The translations under genes were made by a program, and so were the position numbers. Below the pieces are notes generated by a model. It had not been told where the DNA came from. It was given only the letters and a program-made list of their open reading frames with translations, and searched no databases. This document shows, one piece after another, positions 51,131 to 59,992 of a DNA stretch of 64,000 bases. The DNA is taken from contig NZ_JAPJIV010000002.1 in the NCBI RefSeq assembly GCF_026241895.1, forward strand, positions 397,131-461,130. Direction: 5' to 3'. This DNA comes from Pseudomonas sp. RIT-562. Lineage in GTDB: Bacteria; Pseudomonadota; Gammaproteobacteria; Pseudomonadales; Pseudomonadaceae. Each line of letters starts with the position of its first letter. Position 1 is the first letter of the stretch.

Positions 51131-52435
51131 TTATCGAGCCGGCAGCACTTTGCCGCGGCACTCGCCGAAACCGATGGAGGCAAAACCCTCACGGTTGCAA
51201 CGGGCGCGCAGGATGATTTCGTCGCCGTCCTCGAGGAATTTACGCACCTCACCGCTCGCCAGCTCGATCGGCTTTTTACCGCCTTCGGTGATCTCCAGCA
51301 GGCTGCCGAACTGACCGCTCTCGGGCCCGGACAAAGTTCCCGAACCGAACAGGTCGCCCGCCTGCAACTGGCAGCCGTTAACGCTGTGGTGCGCGACCAT
51401 CTGCGCCACGGTCCAGTACATATGCCGGGTGTTGCTCAGGGTCAGGCGATGGGCGGGCAGATTCTGCTCGCGCATCGCCTCGGTCAGCAGCAGCACTTCC
51501 AGCTCGATGTTAAAAGCGCCAGCGGCCTGATCACGCGGGTCCAACAGGTAGGGCAGCGGTTGCGGATCGCCTTGTGGACGCGCGGGCTGGGCACGGCGGA
51601 ACGGCTCCAGCGCTTCGGCCGTCACCACCCAGGGTGAAATGCTGGTGATAAAGCTCTTCGACAGGAATGGCCCCAACGGCTGGTATTCCCACGCCTGGAT
51701 ATCCCGTGCCGACCAATCGTTTAACAGGCAGAAACCGGCGATGTGATTGGCGGCATCACCAATGGCGATCGAGTCGCCCATCTCGTTGCCCTGGCCGATC
51801 CAGATGCCCAGCTCCAGCTCGTAATCCAGGCGTGCGCACGGGCCGAACACCGGCTCGGTCTGCCCGGCAGGCAGGGTCTGGCCTTTAGGGCGCCGAACGT
51901 CGGTACCTGAAGGGCGAATGGTCGAGGCGCGGCCGTGGTAGCCGATTGGCACGTACTTGTAGTTCGGCAGCAGCGGGTTGTCGGGGCGGAACAGTTTGCC
52001 GACGTTCTGCGCATGTTCGATGCCTACGTAGAAGTCGGTGTAGTCGCTGATTTTCGCCGGCAGGTGCATCACGCAGTTGGCGGCCAGTGGCAGCAGTTTA
52101 GCGCCCTGGGCTTCGATTTTGCCGTGCAGGGTGCTGCCTTCGGACAGCAACTGCAGCAGACGCTCACGTAATGCCACTCGCGCCTCGGGGCCCGCCTGGA
52201 AAAACGCATTCAGTTGCCCGCCACGGGTGGCTTCTGCAGCGACCTTGGCGGTGCCTTCAAACAGACCGGCATCCAGCGCCGCTTCCAGGTCGAAGATGTG
52301 ATCGCCGATGGCCACGCCGCTGCGTGGCGCCCCGCCGTCGATGCTGAACACGCCGAGCGGCAAGTTCTGCAGCGGGAAATCGATATGCCCGTTGGCCGAA
52401 GCAACCCAGCTGCGAGTAATGGAAGTCTGAGTCAT
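51131..52435 (-). CDS. fahA: Fumarylacetoacetase FahA
   Basis: FahA hydrolyses fumarylacetoacetate to fumarate and acetoacetate, the final step of the homogentisate pathway. The 434-residue protein has the N-terminal SH3-like domain (FPLQNLPLGVFS) and the catalytic FAH domain with DYTDFYVGIEHAQNVG, LDYELELGIWIG (metal-ligand acidic residues) and LLNDWSARDIQAWEYQPLGP. The metal-binding and catalytic blocks are complete. It follows hmgA by three bases and is translated in the same operon, induced by homogentisate through HmgR. Confidence 0.96.
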   Translation of the reverse strand: MTQTSITRSWVASANGHIDFPLQNLPLGVFSIDGGAPRSGVAIGDHIFDLEAALDAGLFEGTAKVAAEATRGGQLNAFFQAGPEARVALRERLLQLLSEGSTLHGKIEAQGAKLLPLAANCVMHLPAKISDYTDFYVGIEHAQNVGKLFRPDNPLLPNYKYVPIGYHGRASTIRPSGTDVRRPKGQTLPAGQTEPVFGPCARLDYELELGIWIGQGNEMGDSIAIGDAANHIAGFCLLNDWSARDIQAWEYQPLGPFLSKSFITSISPWVVTAEALEPFRRAQPARPQGDPQPLPYLLDPRDQAAGAFNIELEVLLLTEAMREQNLPAHRLTLSNTRHMYWTVAQMVAHHSVNGCQLQAGDLFGSGTLSGPESGQFGSLLEITEGGKKPIELASGEVRKFLEDGDEIILRARCNREGFASIGFGECRGKVLPAR

Positions 52436-52438
52436 GGG

Positions 52439-53743
52439 TTATCTCCGGGTCGGGTCAAAAGTGGCGGGCAGCGTAGCCCAGCAAGTGTCGTAGTTCTTTT
52501 GCAACTGTGGGCATTCCAGGGCGAAACGGCTCGGGCGCAGGACCTGGCTGGTTTCAAACATGAAGGCCATGGTGTTGTCGATTTTCGCCGGCGCCAGTTC
52601 CGCATTGATCGCCCTGGTGCAGGTTTCGCCGTCGGGTCCGTGAGCACTCATGCAGCTGTGCAGGGACGCACCGCCGGGCACAAAACCCTCGGCCTTGGCG
52701 TCGTACTCGCCCTTGATCAGCCCCATGAATTCATTCATCAGGTTGCGGTGGAACCAGGGCGGACGGAAGGTATTTTCAGCGACCATCCAGCGTGGCGGAA
52801 AGATCACGAAGTCGAGATTGGCCAAACCGTGAGTGCTGGTGGGCGAGGTCAGGACCGTAAAGATGGATGGATCCGGATGATCGAAGCTGACGGTGCCGAT
52901 GGTGTTGAAGCGGCGCAGATCATATTTGTACGGCACATTATTGCCGTGCCAGGCGACCACGTTCAGCGGCGAATGATCCAGCTCGCAGCCCCACAGCTGA
53001 CCGAGGAATTTCTGCACCAGGGTGGTCGGTTGCTGGAGGTTTTCGTAATGCGCCACCGGCGCCAGGAAGTCCCGCGGGTTGGCCAGGCCGTTGCTGCCAA
53101 TGGGGCCGAGGTCCGGAAGGCGCAGCGGCGCACCGTGGTTTTCGGCGATGTAGCCACGGGCCTGCGGATCAAGCAATTCGACTCGAAATTTCATGCCGCG
53201 GGGCAACACGGCGATTTCCAGCGGCTCCAGCTCCAGCACGCCCAGCTCGGTGACGATGCGCAGGCGACCCATCTCGGGCACCAGCAGCAGCTCGCCATCG
53301 GCATTGAAGAACACCCGCTCCATGGAGCGGTTGGCGCGGTAGTTGTAGATGCTGATGCCGGACGGTTTGTCTGCGGCCGAATTGGCCACCATGCTCACCA
53401 GCCCGTCGATGAAATCGGTCGGTTCAGCCGGCATGTCCAGCGGGTTCCAGCGCAGCCGATTGGGGGTCACTTCCCCCAGCGGACCGCCCGCCAATTGCCG
53501 CTCAAGCTTGACGAACGCAGGGTGATTGGCCGACGGCTGGATGCGGTACATCCAGGTGCGTCGTGACTCGGCGCGGACCATGGTGAATGCGGTGCCGGAC
53601 AGTAATTCGGTGTACAGGCCGTAGGGCGCTTTCTGCGGAGAGTTCTGGCCAATGGGCAAGGCGCCAGGCAGGGCCTCGCTGCTGAATTGGTTACCGAAAC
53701 CGGACTGGTAAGCCAGTGCGGGCACCGTTGGATCGAGGTTCAT
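52439..53743 (-). CDS. hmgA: Homogentisate 1,2-dioxygenase HmgA
   Basis: HmgA opens the ring of homogentisate with molecular oxygen, giving maleylacetoacetate. The 434-residue sequence carries the iron ligands H332 and E338 ([12 protein letters not shown]) and H368 (SAHGPDGET), matching H335, E341 and H371 of the human enzyme. The N-terminus ([19 protein letters not shown]) is typical. It is the first gene of the operon; loss of this enzyme causes pyomelanin accumulation in Pseudomonas. Upstream lies the operator region shared with the divergent regulator gene. Confidence 0.97.
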   Translation of the reverse strand: MNLDPTVPALAYQSGFGNQFSSEALPGALPIGQNSPQKAPYGLYTELLSGTAFTMVRAESRRTWMYRIQPSANHPAFVKLERQLAGGPLGEVTPNRLRWNPLDMPAEPTDFIDGLVSMVANSAADKPSGISIYNYRANRSMERVFFNADGELLLVPEMGRLRIVTELGVLELEPLEIAVLPRGMKFRVELLDPQARGYIAENHGAPLRLPDLGPIGSNGLANPRDFLAPVAHYENLQQPTTLVQKFLGQLWGCELDHSPLNVVAWHGNNVPYKYDLRRFNTIGTVSFDHPDPSIFTVLTSPTSTHGLANLDFVIFPPRWMVAENTFRPPWFHRNLMNEFMGLIKGEYDAKAEGFVPGGASLHSCMSAHGPDGETCTRAINAELAPAKIDNTMAFMFETSQVLRPSRFALECPQLQKNYDTCWATLPATFDPTRR

Positions 53744-53819
53744 GGAGCCTCCTGAACAGGGAGCAGGCCGTGGCCAGTCCTGCTTTGCAGAAATCTCGGC
53801 ACGCCCGGGTTATTTTTAT

Positions 53820-53851
53820 CGTAATTCGATTACGCATAACGTAATTTGATT
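53820..53851. promoter_or_regulatory. HmgR operator between hmgA and hmgR
   Basis: CGTAATTCGATT (53820-53831) and CGTAATTTGATT (53840-53851) are direct repeats 20 bases apart, and CGTAAT-TCG-ATTACG (53820-53834) is a palindrome within the first. They lie midway between the divergent start codons. IclR-type HmgR of P. putida represses hmgABC from a palindromic site in the same place and is released by homogentisate. Confidence 0.78.
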
Positions 53852-53907
53852 GGTATCGACCGTCAAGCTATAAAGACGCCCATTCGCTACAGGATCAGAT
53901 CGCCTTC

Positions 53908-54702
53908 ATGGAAACGCCGCGCAGCAACGATAAGCAGAAAGTCCGCTCGGCCGAGGTCGGCACTGACATCCTCAAGGCGCTGGCCGAGTTGTCGCCCTCG
54001 ACCTCGCTGTCACGCCTGGCCGAACACGTGCAAATGCCCGCGAGTAAGGTGCATCGCTACTTGCAGGCATTGATCGCCAGCGGTTTTGCCGAACAGAACG
54101 CCGCCACCAATCACTACGGCCTGGGCCGCGAAGCCCTGCGTGTTGGCCTGGCAGCCTTGAACAGTATGGACGTGCTCAAAGTCGGCGCCCTGCCCCTGGC
54201 CGAGTTGCGCGACGAGCTGAACGAAACCTGTTTCCTGGCGGTGTGGGGCAATCAAGGTGCGACGGTAGTGCACATCGAACCCGCTGTACGTGCGGTGACG
54301 GTGGTAACGCAACTGGGGTCGGTATTGCCATTGCTCAGTTCATCCACCGGCCTGGTATTCGGTGCGTACTTGCCCAAGCGTGAAACCGTGGACCTGCGTG
54401 AGGTGGAGTTGCAGGCCGCAAAACCGCATCCACTGGCAGACGATCAGGCCTACGCGACACTGTGTGAGCAGATCCGCGACCGGGGCTTGCATCATGTACA
54501 TGGCTTGCTCATGCCTGGAGTGGATGCGTTGTCGGCACCGGTCTTCAACGCTGTGGGCCAAGTGGTAGCAGTGATGACCATTGTCGGCCCGGCGTCGTTG
54601 TTCCACGCTGATGAAGACGGCCCGGCCGCGCAGCGATTGCTGGCAGCGACTCGGGCCGTGAGTTGGCGGATGGGGTATCAGCCATCGGCAACGGTCTGTT
54701 AG
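53908..54702 (+). CDS. hmgR: IclR-family repressor HmgR
   Basis: The 264-residue protein has the IclR layout: an N-terminal winged helix (about residues 12-75: GTDILKALAELSPSTSLSRLAEHVQMPASKVHRYLQALIASGFA, core SRLAEHVQMPASKVHRYLQA) and a C-terminal effector domain with TVVHIEPAVRAVTVVTQLGS and LPLLSSSTGLVFGAYLP. Its divergent position next to hmgA-fahA-maiA identifies it as the pathway repressor, with homogentisate as probable inducer. It converges with the ToxA_N gene, ten bases away. Confidence 0.9.
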   Translation: METPRSNDKQKVRSAEVGTDILKALAELSPSTSLSRLAEHVQMPASKVHRYLQALIASGFAEQNAATNHYGLGREALRVGLAALNSMDVLKVGALPLAELRDELNETCFLAVWGNQGATVVHIEPAVRAVTVVTQLGSVLPLLSSSTGLVFGAYLPKRETVDLREVELQAAKPHPLADDQAYATLCEQIRDRGLHHVHGLLMPGVDALSAPVFNAVGQVVAVMTIVGPASLFHADEDGPAAQRLLAATRAVSWRMGYQPSATVC

Positions 54703-54712
54703 CGCCTGCGCG

Positions 54713-57145
54713 CTATAGCAGAATCGTTTGCTCGCTGGAGTCCAGTTCCGCGTGGGCCTGCTTCAGCAGTTCGGTAACCACGGCAAGATCTACCGTTTTC
54801 CCAGTGCATGCAGTGATGACGCCCATGCAGGTGTTGACGTTCTCCAACTGTCTGGCAATGGCCTTCTGCGCCATCGAGAAGCCCAACTTGCCAATGCGCA
54901 TCGTGGCCAGTTCGAGCATGCAATCGAGATAACTGGAGAACAGCTTCCGGTAATCACCCTGGAGCAAGGCCTCGACGCCTTCAAACAGCGCTTTTGTCAT
55001 GACGATGGCGCTCAATCCTAGGCCGATGGGCGCGAAAGGGATGGCGACAATGGCGACAGCCGCTACTGCGGTTTCATACACCAACTTACCGACAATCTCG
55101 GCAAGACTTGTGGTTTTGGCGTCAACGCAGTCAATGATCTGCATGATTCCATCCCGATAACACTGGTAAAAATTACGCACGCGACTGTCGAAACGTAACA
55201 TTGGAACAGCTTCGATACTTTGCAGGCGCACCTTCTCGATGTATTCACTGACTATCTTTTGCTCGGTGTACTTGGCTCGCTTGCTGTAATAACACCCCAA
55301 CCCACCCACTTTCACCGAACTGGCAAACTCACTCAGGAACCTGAACGATCGGCCATCCGGGCTGGCTGGTGTGTAGAGGAAATCAGTCGCACCCCCATCC
55401 ACCATGATGCGGAAAACATACACTCCATCGATCCGGCGATCCTGCAGGTAAAACGTGTAGACCCCATTGCGCTGGGGAGAATCTGGCTGTTCTTGAGAGA
55501 ACGGCCCCCTGACTTCTGACTGGTGCAGCTGTTCGATCAGTTTCTCGATCAGTTCATACTGGTTACTTGAAAGTTGACCACTGAAAAGCTCGGCCAAGGC
55601 GCAACGATGCATTTCTTGACGCTGCAGGTTCACGTAGACGTCGCGCTTCAATGCATATCCCGGCGCCCCTTCAGCCAGATAGTCGGACTTCAGCATAGCG
55701 ATGTATTTTTCACCCGGCCGCAAGGTTTTCGACCAGCCACGCACGTAATGGATCAGCCCATCGAACATTACCGGATGGTCAGGCAGCACATAAAGGGAAG
55801 GGTAAATATCAGGATATCGAACAGAACCACTGTCTTCGGTAATGTGATGCTCACTGATGATCAGCTGTGACAGGGTCATCTCTCGCGAGGCATCGAGCCT
55901 GATCATGATGCGGTCAGGATCTACAGTAACTGACGGACCGTGTTGGGCAGATACCTGTTCAACTCGCTGCTTGACCAGTTGGTAGGTAAATTGCTCATAA
56001 CTGATCAACGCTGCCTCGCGGCTGGCCAGTCGGGTCAGCCCTTTGAGCTCGGTATTGAGCCGAGTAAACAGCTGTCGTTGCTCTTCGGTGGCCGAGCGAT
56101 ATCCTGCCGGTATGACCGCTTCCAGATTACTGCGCAGCCAACCGACCTGCAGCAATACGGCTTGGCGTAACACGCCGTCCCCTTCGTCTGACCATAAACT
56201 GCGCCGCACATCACGCCACGAACTAGGCAGTTCCTGAATGTGCCTCATGAAGGCGTCGATCTGCTCACGTTCACTGGAATACGTCTGGCGGCTCAGGTAA
56301 CCGCGGCCTTGCGCTTGAGTCGTCCAGTCGAACAGGTGGAAGTTCATCTGCCTGATGCTCGCGAACTCGTACCAGTCCCTATCGCCGGGAGCATGCGGGG
56401 CATACAGAATACAAGTACCTTGCTCCCCCTCCGGCCCGCAAAAGACCATCATCTGCGCAAGCGCGTTCCTGGCATCAGCGAACACCAGCGCTCCCATGGA
56501 GCTGTCATGTGCGCCCTGACCGGCAATAGACACGATCCTGAAATTCTCTTCGCTGAGATGCCCCTGCAATTTCGCGCCGAAAGAACTCAGCGCCAGGCGA
56601 CAGCCCAATAAGGCATGCAGCGCTTCGAGCACTGCGTCTTGCGCGTACTTTTTTTCAAATCGCTGCGCATACAGCACGCGCAGGCTTGCATTGCTCATCA
56701 CGTGCACCAGATCTTCGCCCGTAATGCCAGTCGGCAGGTCGTCGCCTTCCAGGGTGATTTCCCATGGGACGGACGAGGCATCCTGCAGACCGTTGAGCAT
56801 GAATTCGGGAAGCGTCAGTCGATTACTCTGCGCGACCTTCTGCTTGCCGACGAAGAAGGTGTGACGAGTCCGGACGAAAATCTGCTCCGGGTTGACGACT
56901 TCGCCGGTGAGGATTCTTACCAGCTCCCGCGCATGAAATTGGGCGAAGGCTCTCAGGGACTTTATTTCCCCGAGCAACTTGTCCAGTGCCTGTTCTTTTT
57001 CTGTCAGGGCCTGTTCAGCATCGAAGTAATATTGGCGATCGTCTGCACTTGCACGTTGCAACCACTGCGGCAGTGAGTGGTCTTGCAGGGACGTTGTGCG
57101 CCTTGACGGGCGCGGCAAGTCATCCTGATAACTGTGATCATTCAT
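54713..57145 (-). CDS. ToxA_N (dermonecrotic-toxin-like) protein, short form
   Basis: The 810-residue protein matches the Pseudomonas family with a dermonecrotic toxin N-terminal-like domain (ToxA_N, DUF6543): the early block LPQWLQRASADDRQYYFDAEQ, then ELVRILTGEVVNPEQIFVRT and the distant GKYIAML-type core, here PGEKYIAMLKSDY, with a hydrophobic helical segment (about 690-725: VAAVAIVAIPFAPIGLGLSA) and GVEALLQGDYRKLFSSYLD. Family members are often far longer and carry a separate C-terminal toxin part, which is missing here. No signal peptide. I start at 57145 (MNDHSYQDDLP). Lower GC than neighbours. Function unknown; no immunity gene was recognised next to it. Confidence 0.75.
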   Translation of the reverse strand: MNDHSYQDDLPRPSRRTTSLQDHSLPQWLQRASADDRQYYFDAEQALTEKEQALDKLLGEIKSLRAFAQFHARELVRILTGEVVNPEQIFVRTRHTFFVGKQKVAQSNRLTLPEFMLNGLQDASSVPWEITLEGDDLPTGITGEDLVHVMSNASLRVLYAQRFEKKYAQDAVLEALHALLGCRLALSSFGAKLQGHLSEENFRIVSIAGQGAHDSSMGALVFADARNALAQMMVFCGPEGEQGTCILYAPHAPGDRDWYEFASIRQMNFHLFDWTTQAQGRGYLSRQTYSSEREQIDAFMRHIQELPSSWRDVRRSLWSDEGDGVLRQAVLLQVGWLRSNLEAVIPAGYRSATEEQRQLFTRLNTELKGLTRLASREAALISYEQFTYQLVKQRVEQVSAQHGPSVTVDPDRIMIRLDASREMTLSQLIISEHHITEDSGSVRYPDIYPSLYVLPDHPVMFDGLIHYVRGWSKTLRPGEKYIAMLKSDYLAEGAPGYALKRDVYVNLQRQEMHRCALAELFSGQLSSNQYELIEKLIEQLHQSEVRGPFSQEQPDSPQRNGVYTFYLQDRRIDGVYVFRIMVDGGATDFLYTPASPDGRSFRFLSEFASSVKVGGLGCYYSKRAKYTEQKIVSEYIEKVRLQSIEAVPMLRFDSRVRNFYQCYRDGIMQIIDCVDAKTTSLAEIVGKLVYETAVAAVAIVAIPFAPIGLGLSAIVMTKALFEGVEALLQGDYRKLFSSYLDCMLELATMRIGKLGFSMAQKAIARQLENVNTCMGVITACTGKTVDLAVVTELLKQAHAELDSSEQTILL

Positions 57146-57303
57146 GTGTATTAATCCATTAATATTGATGCATCGTCCGTGGTGAAAGTTATGGCCGCGA
57201 TCAAACAATCGTCGAGCCATTCAGAGCTTATAAACTTCCTTGAGTCAGAGCACACTTCAAAACGTGTGTGTATTCATGAGCGCGACTTCGGATCAAGTAC
57301 ACT

Positions 57304-59853
57304 TCAAACTAGAATGCCTAACACTTTTGCCTTGGCTACCGCCTGAGTCCTGCGCTCCACTCCCAACTTACCGTTGATACGCCGTGCATGGGTTTTCACC
57401 GTGTGCAAAGAGATAAACAACAGATCGGCAATTTGTTGATTCGAGTTGCCTTGAGCTACTAACTCAAGCACTTGGGTTTCACGCTGACTTAACCGGTTTT
57501 CTCCCATCGGTATGGTATCCGAGTCATTGACCGGCCCTACCTGGTCTATGGCCTCCGGCAGACGTGACTGGCGCAATTGCAACTCCCGGTAGGCCTGGTG
57601 GAGATGGCAGCGCTCGACCAGCGCCAATCCTTCGCGCAGCGACTGGCGGGCAACAACCGGGTTGCCGGTCAGCCAGGCGGCTTCGGCCATCACCAGGTGC
57701 AATTGCGCCTGCAAGCCCGACATCCCGCTGTTCCTGGCCGACTGCAACTGAGCCTCGAGGCGAACCAAAGGTGCTCGAGCCTGCCCCAGGTAGACTTCAG
57801 CTAACACCAGCAGGTAGTCCAGGCCACTGATCAGCTCCAGCGTCGCCGGTGGTGCCTGACGCGCCTGGGGGCCATGGTAGTGCCGCAGCACTCGCGTCAA
57901 GGCTTCCAGAGCCAGCTCCGGGCGACCTTGCTGCAACCAGAAGTGACTGCTGACCTGCAACAACACCCCACGGTAGACGGTGTCGGGGATCTGCCGTTGC
58001 TGCATCAAGCGCTCGGCATCGCGCAGCAGCACGAACGCCTGGGCGTAATCGGCCTGATTGGCCGCCAATTGCGCCAGCCCGAGGAAACCATAGAGCGCAC
58101 GTTTGTCGTGGTTACGCAGACAAATCTGCAGCCCCTGCTCGAAAAACCCGACCGCTTGCGAATCCAGCCCCTGGCACAGACTCAGGCGCCCGCGCCGCAA
58201 GGCAATCCGCCCCATCAAGGGCTCGGCGATTTTTTGTCCGGCAAGCAAATCGTGCATGGCTGCCAGCAGTTGCTCGGCCCTGGCTGGGGCGCCACGTTGC
58301 TCGAGCAATTGCGCATGGTCGAGCTCCAGCAGGCTTTCGAAAACCAACGAGCCCTTGGCGCGAGCCAGGCATAACGCTTCACGGTTGGTCGCCTGTGCCA
58401 CATCGAGTTCGCCCCTGAGCAGTGCCTGCTGGGTCAGGCCCGACAAGCACATCAGCCGCACGGTCCACAGCTCCGGCCCCAGCTCGCTCAAGGCTTCGAG
58501 AAAATGCGCGCGGGACGCCTCCATGCGCCCTTGCAGGTGCAGCAGCCAGCCTTGTTGCGCCAGCCACCGCGCCAGCAACTGGCGCTGCAGAAACTCACTC
58601 GGCTGGGGCAGAAAGCGCGACAGCTGCGCGATGCACTCACCTGCTGGATCAAAACGTCCGGCAAACAGCAAGGCCGCAGTGATCAAACCGATCAGCTGCG
58701 GCGAACCGAACAACAGCGCCTCGCCCTGTTGCTCATGCAGCCGCAATAACAGCACCACGGTCTGCTCCTCGAACAGGTGCTCGAAGCTGAAATGCTGCAA
58801 CAGGCTCACAGCGACTTCGAACTCCTGCGCCAGCAAAGCCTGCTCGAACGCCGCCTTCCAGTCCGACTCGGCGGCGAACCACTGGCAGGCTCGCCGATGC
58901 CAGGACCGCCCCTGCGGCCAGGGTTCTTCACGCATCAGGCGGGTCAATGGGATAAATATCTGCAACCAGTCCGCAGTGCCTTCCCAGGGCTCGATGAAAC
59001 ACCCCAGCTCCTGCAGCGCCTCCAGTATCTGCACACCAACGACCGCGCCAAACAGGTGCTCACATAAGCGCGCATTGAACCGCGGCAGATGCGCCAGCAC
59101 GCGCCAGGCTTCCAATAACTCCGGCGTCAGGCTGGCGAAAAGTTCGTGTTCCAGATAGTCATGCAGGGTGTCCGGCCGACCTTGGGCCTCACTGCGCGAC
59201 CAGTCGCATTTCTGCAACAGCGCGATACGCACGCCGGCGCACCAGCCACCGCTGAGTTGATAAATCCTGTTGGCGCCCTTGCTCGCGTGCACCGGCTCCA
59301 AATGCTGCAACAACGAGGCAATTTCCTCCTGAGTAAATGCCAGCGTCCCGGGTTCACAATCGTACAGTTCATCGTTGAGCAACAAGCGCGGCCAGTTGAT
59401 TTGCGGACGGCGGCGCCCACTCAACCACCAGGTGATCGCCGGGCTGCTGACCGTCAGCAGCTGGTCCAGCAGCAGGTCCAGCTCTGGATTGCGCACGCGG
59501 CAATAGTCATCGAGAAAAATCCAAACCGGCGTCTGGCAACTGGCCAATGCCGCGAGCAAAGTCGACTCATCCGTGCCTGCCAGGCCCAGTGACTGAGCCA
59601 ATCGCTGGCGCAAATCAGTCACCGACATTGATCCGCCGGCCAGTGGCAGCCAGCACACCTGGCAACCCTCGGGCGCCTGCATCAAGCACTCGACCATCAA
59701 CGCGGTCTTGCCGCTGCCAGCCGGGGCGCAGAACAGCTTCACGCGAGCGGTGGACGCCAGCAACGGTTCGATCAACCGCGGCCGAGACTGGTGATGTGCA
59801 GACAACCGGGGGCGAATTCCAGGTCGGTCCAGGCACCGCGTCATGGCAGTCAT
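57304..59853 (-). CDS. MalT-type LuxR-family ATP-dependent regulator
   Basis: The 849-residue protein has an N-terminal signalling ATPase (Walker A APAGSGKTAL about residues 43-52, Walker B IFLDDY about 112), a long TPR-like helical middle and a C-terminal LuxR helix-turn-helix (LSQRETQVLELVAQGNSNQQ, then IADLLFISLHTVKTH and the closing RRINGKLGV). This is the LAL/MalT architecture, in which a ligand and ATP promote multimerisation and activation. It lies downstream of the DUF1302/DUF1329 genes on the same strand; a homologous arrangement exists in P. aeruginosa (PA3921-PA3923), which suggests it regulates them. The terminator at 59944-59971 makes it a separate transcript. Confidence 0.88.
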   Translation of the reverse strand: MTAMTRCLDRPGIRPRLSAHHQSRPRLIEPLLASTARVKLFCAPAGSGKTALMVECLMQAPEGCQVCWLPLAGGSMSVTDLRQRLAQSLGLAGTDESTLLAALASCQTPVWIFLDDYCRVRNPELDLLLDQLLTVSSPAITWWLSGRRRPQINWPRLLLNDELYDCEPGTLAFTQEEIASLLQHLEPVHASKGANRIYQLSGGWCAGVRIALLQKCDWSRSEAQGRPDTLHDYLEHELFASLTPELLEAWRVLAHLPRFNARLCEHLFGAVVGVQILEALQELGCFIEPWEGTADWLQIFIPLTRLMREEPWPQGRSWHRRACQWFAAESDWKAAFEQALLAQEFEVAVSLLQHFSFEHLFEEQTVVLLLRLHEQQGEALLFGSPQLIGLITAALLFAGRFDPAGECIAQLSRFLPQPSEFLQRQLLARWLAQQGWLLHLQGRMEASRAHFLEALSELGPELWTVRLMCLSGLTQQALLRGELDVAQATNREALCLARAKGSLVFESLLELDHAQLLEQRGAPARAEQLLAAMHDLLAGQKIAEPLMGRIALRRGRLSLCQGLDSQAVGFFEQGLQICLRNHDKRALYGFLGLAQLAANQADYAQAFVLLRDAERLMQQRQIPDTVYRGVLLQVSSHFWLQQGRPELALEALTRVLRHYHGPQARQAPPATLELISGLDYLLVLAEVYLGQARAPLVRLEAQLQSARNSGMSGLQAQLHLVMAEAAWLTGNPVVARQSLREGLALVERCHLHQAYRELQLRQSRLPEAIDQVGPVNDSDTIPMGENRLSQRETQVLELVAQGNSNQQIADLLFISLHTVKTHARRINGKLGVERRTQAVAKAKVLGILV

Positions 59854-59943
59854 AGGGGTGCGCCTTGTTGTAGTTGTGGCGCCACCCTAGTCCTGTCTCG
59901 CCAGCTTGTTGAAGAAGTATTCAGCGCACTGATCAAGCCCTAT

Positions 59944-59971
59944 AAAAAAGGTGACCAAGAGGTCACCTTTT
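59944..59971 (-). terminator. Intrinsic terminator of the DUF1302-DUF1329 operon
   Basis: GGTGACC (59950-59956) and GGTCACC (59961-59967) with an AAGA loop; on the minus strand a run of six T follows. It lies just after the DUF1329 stop. Confidence 0.9.
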
Positions 59972-59992
59972 ATGGAACGTACTGTAGGAAAA

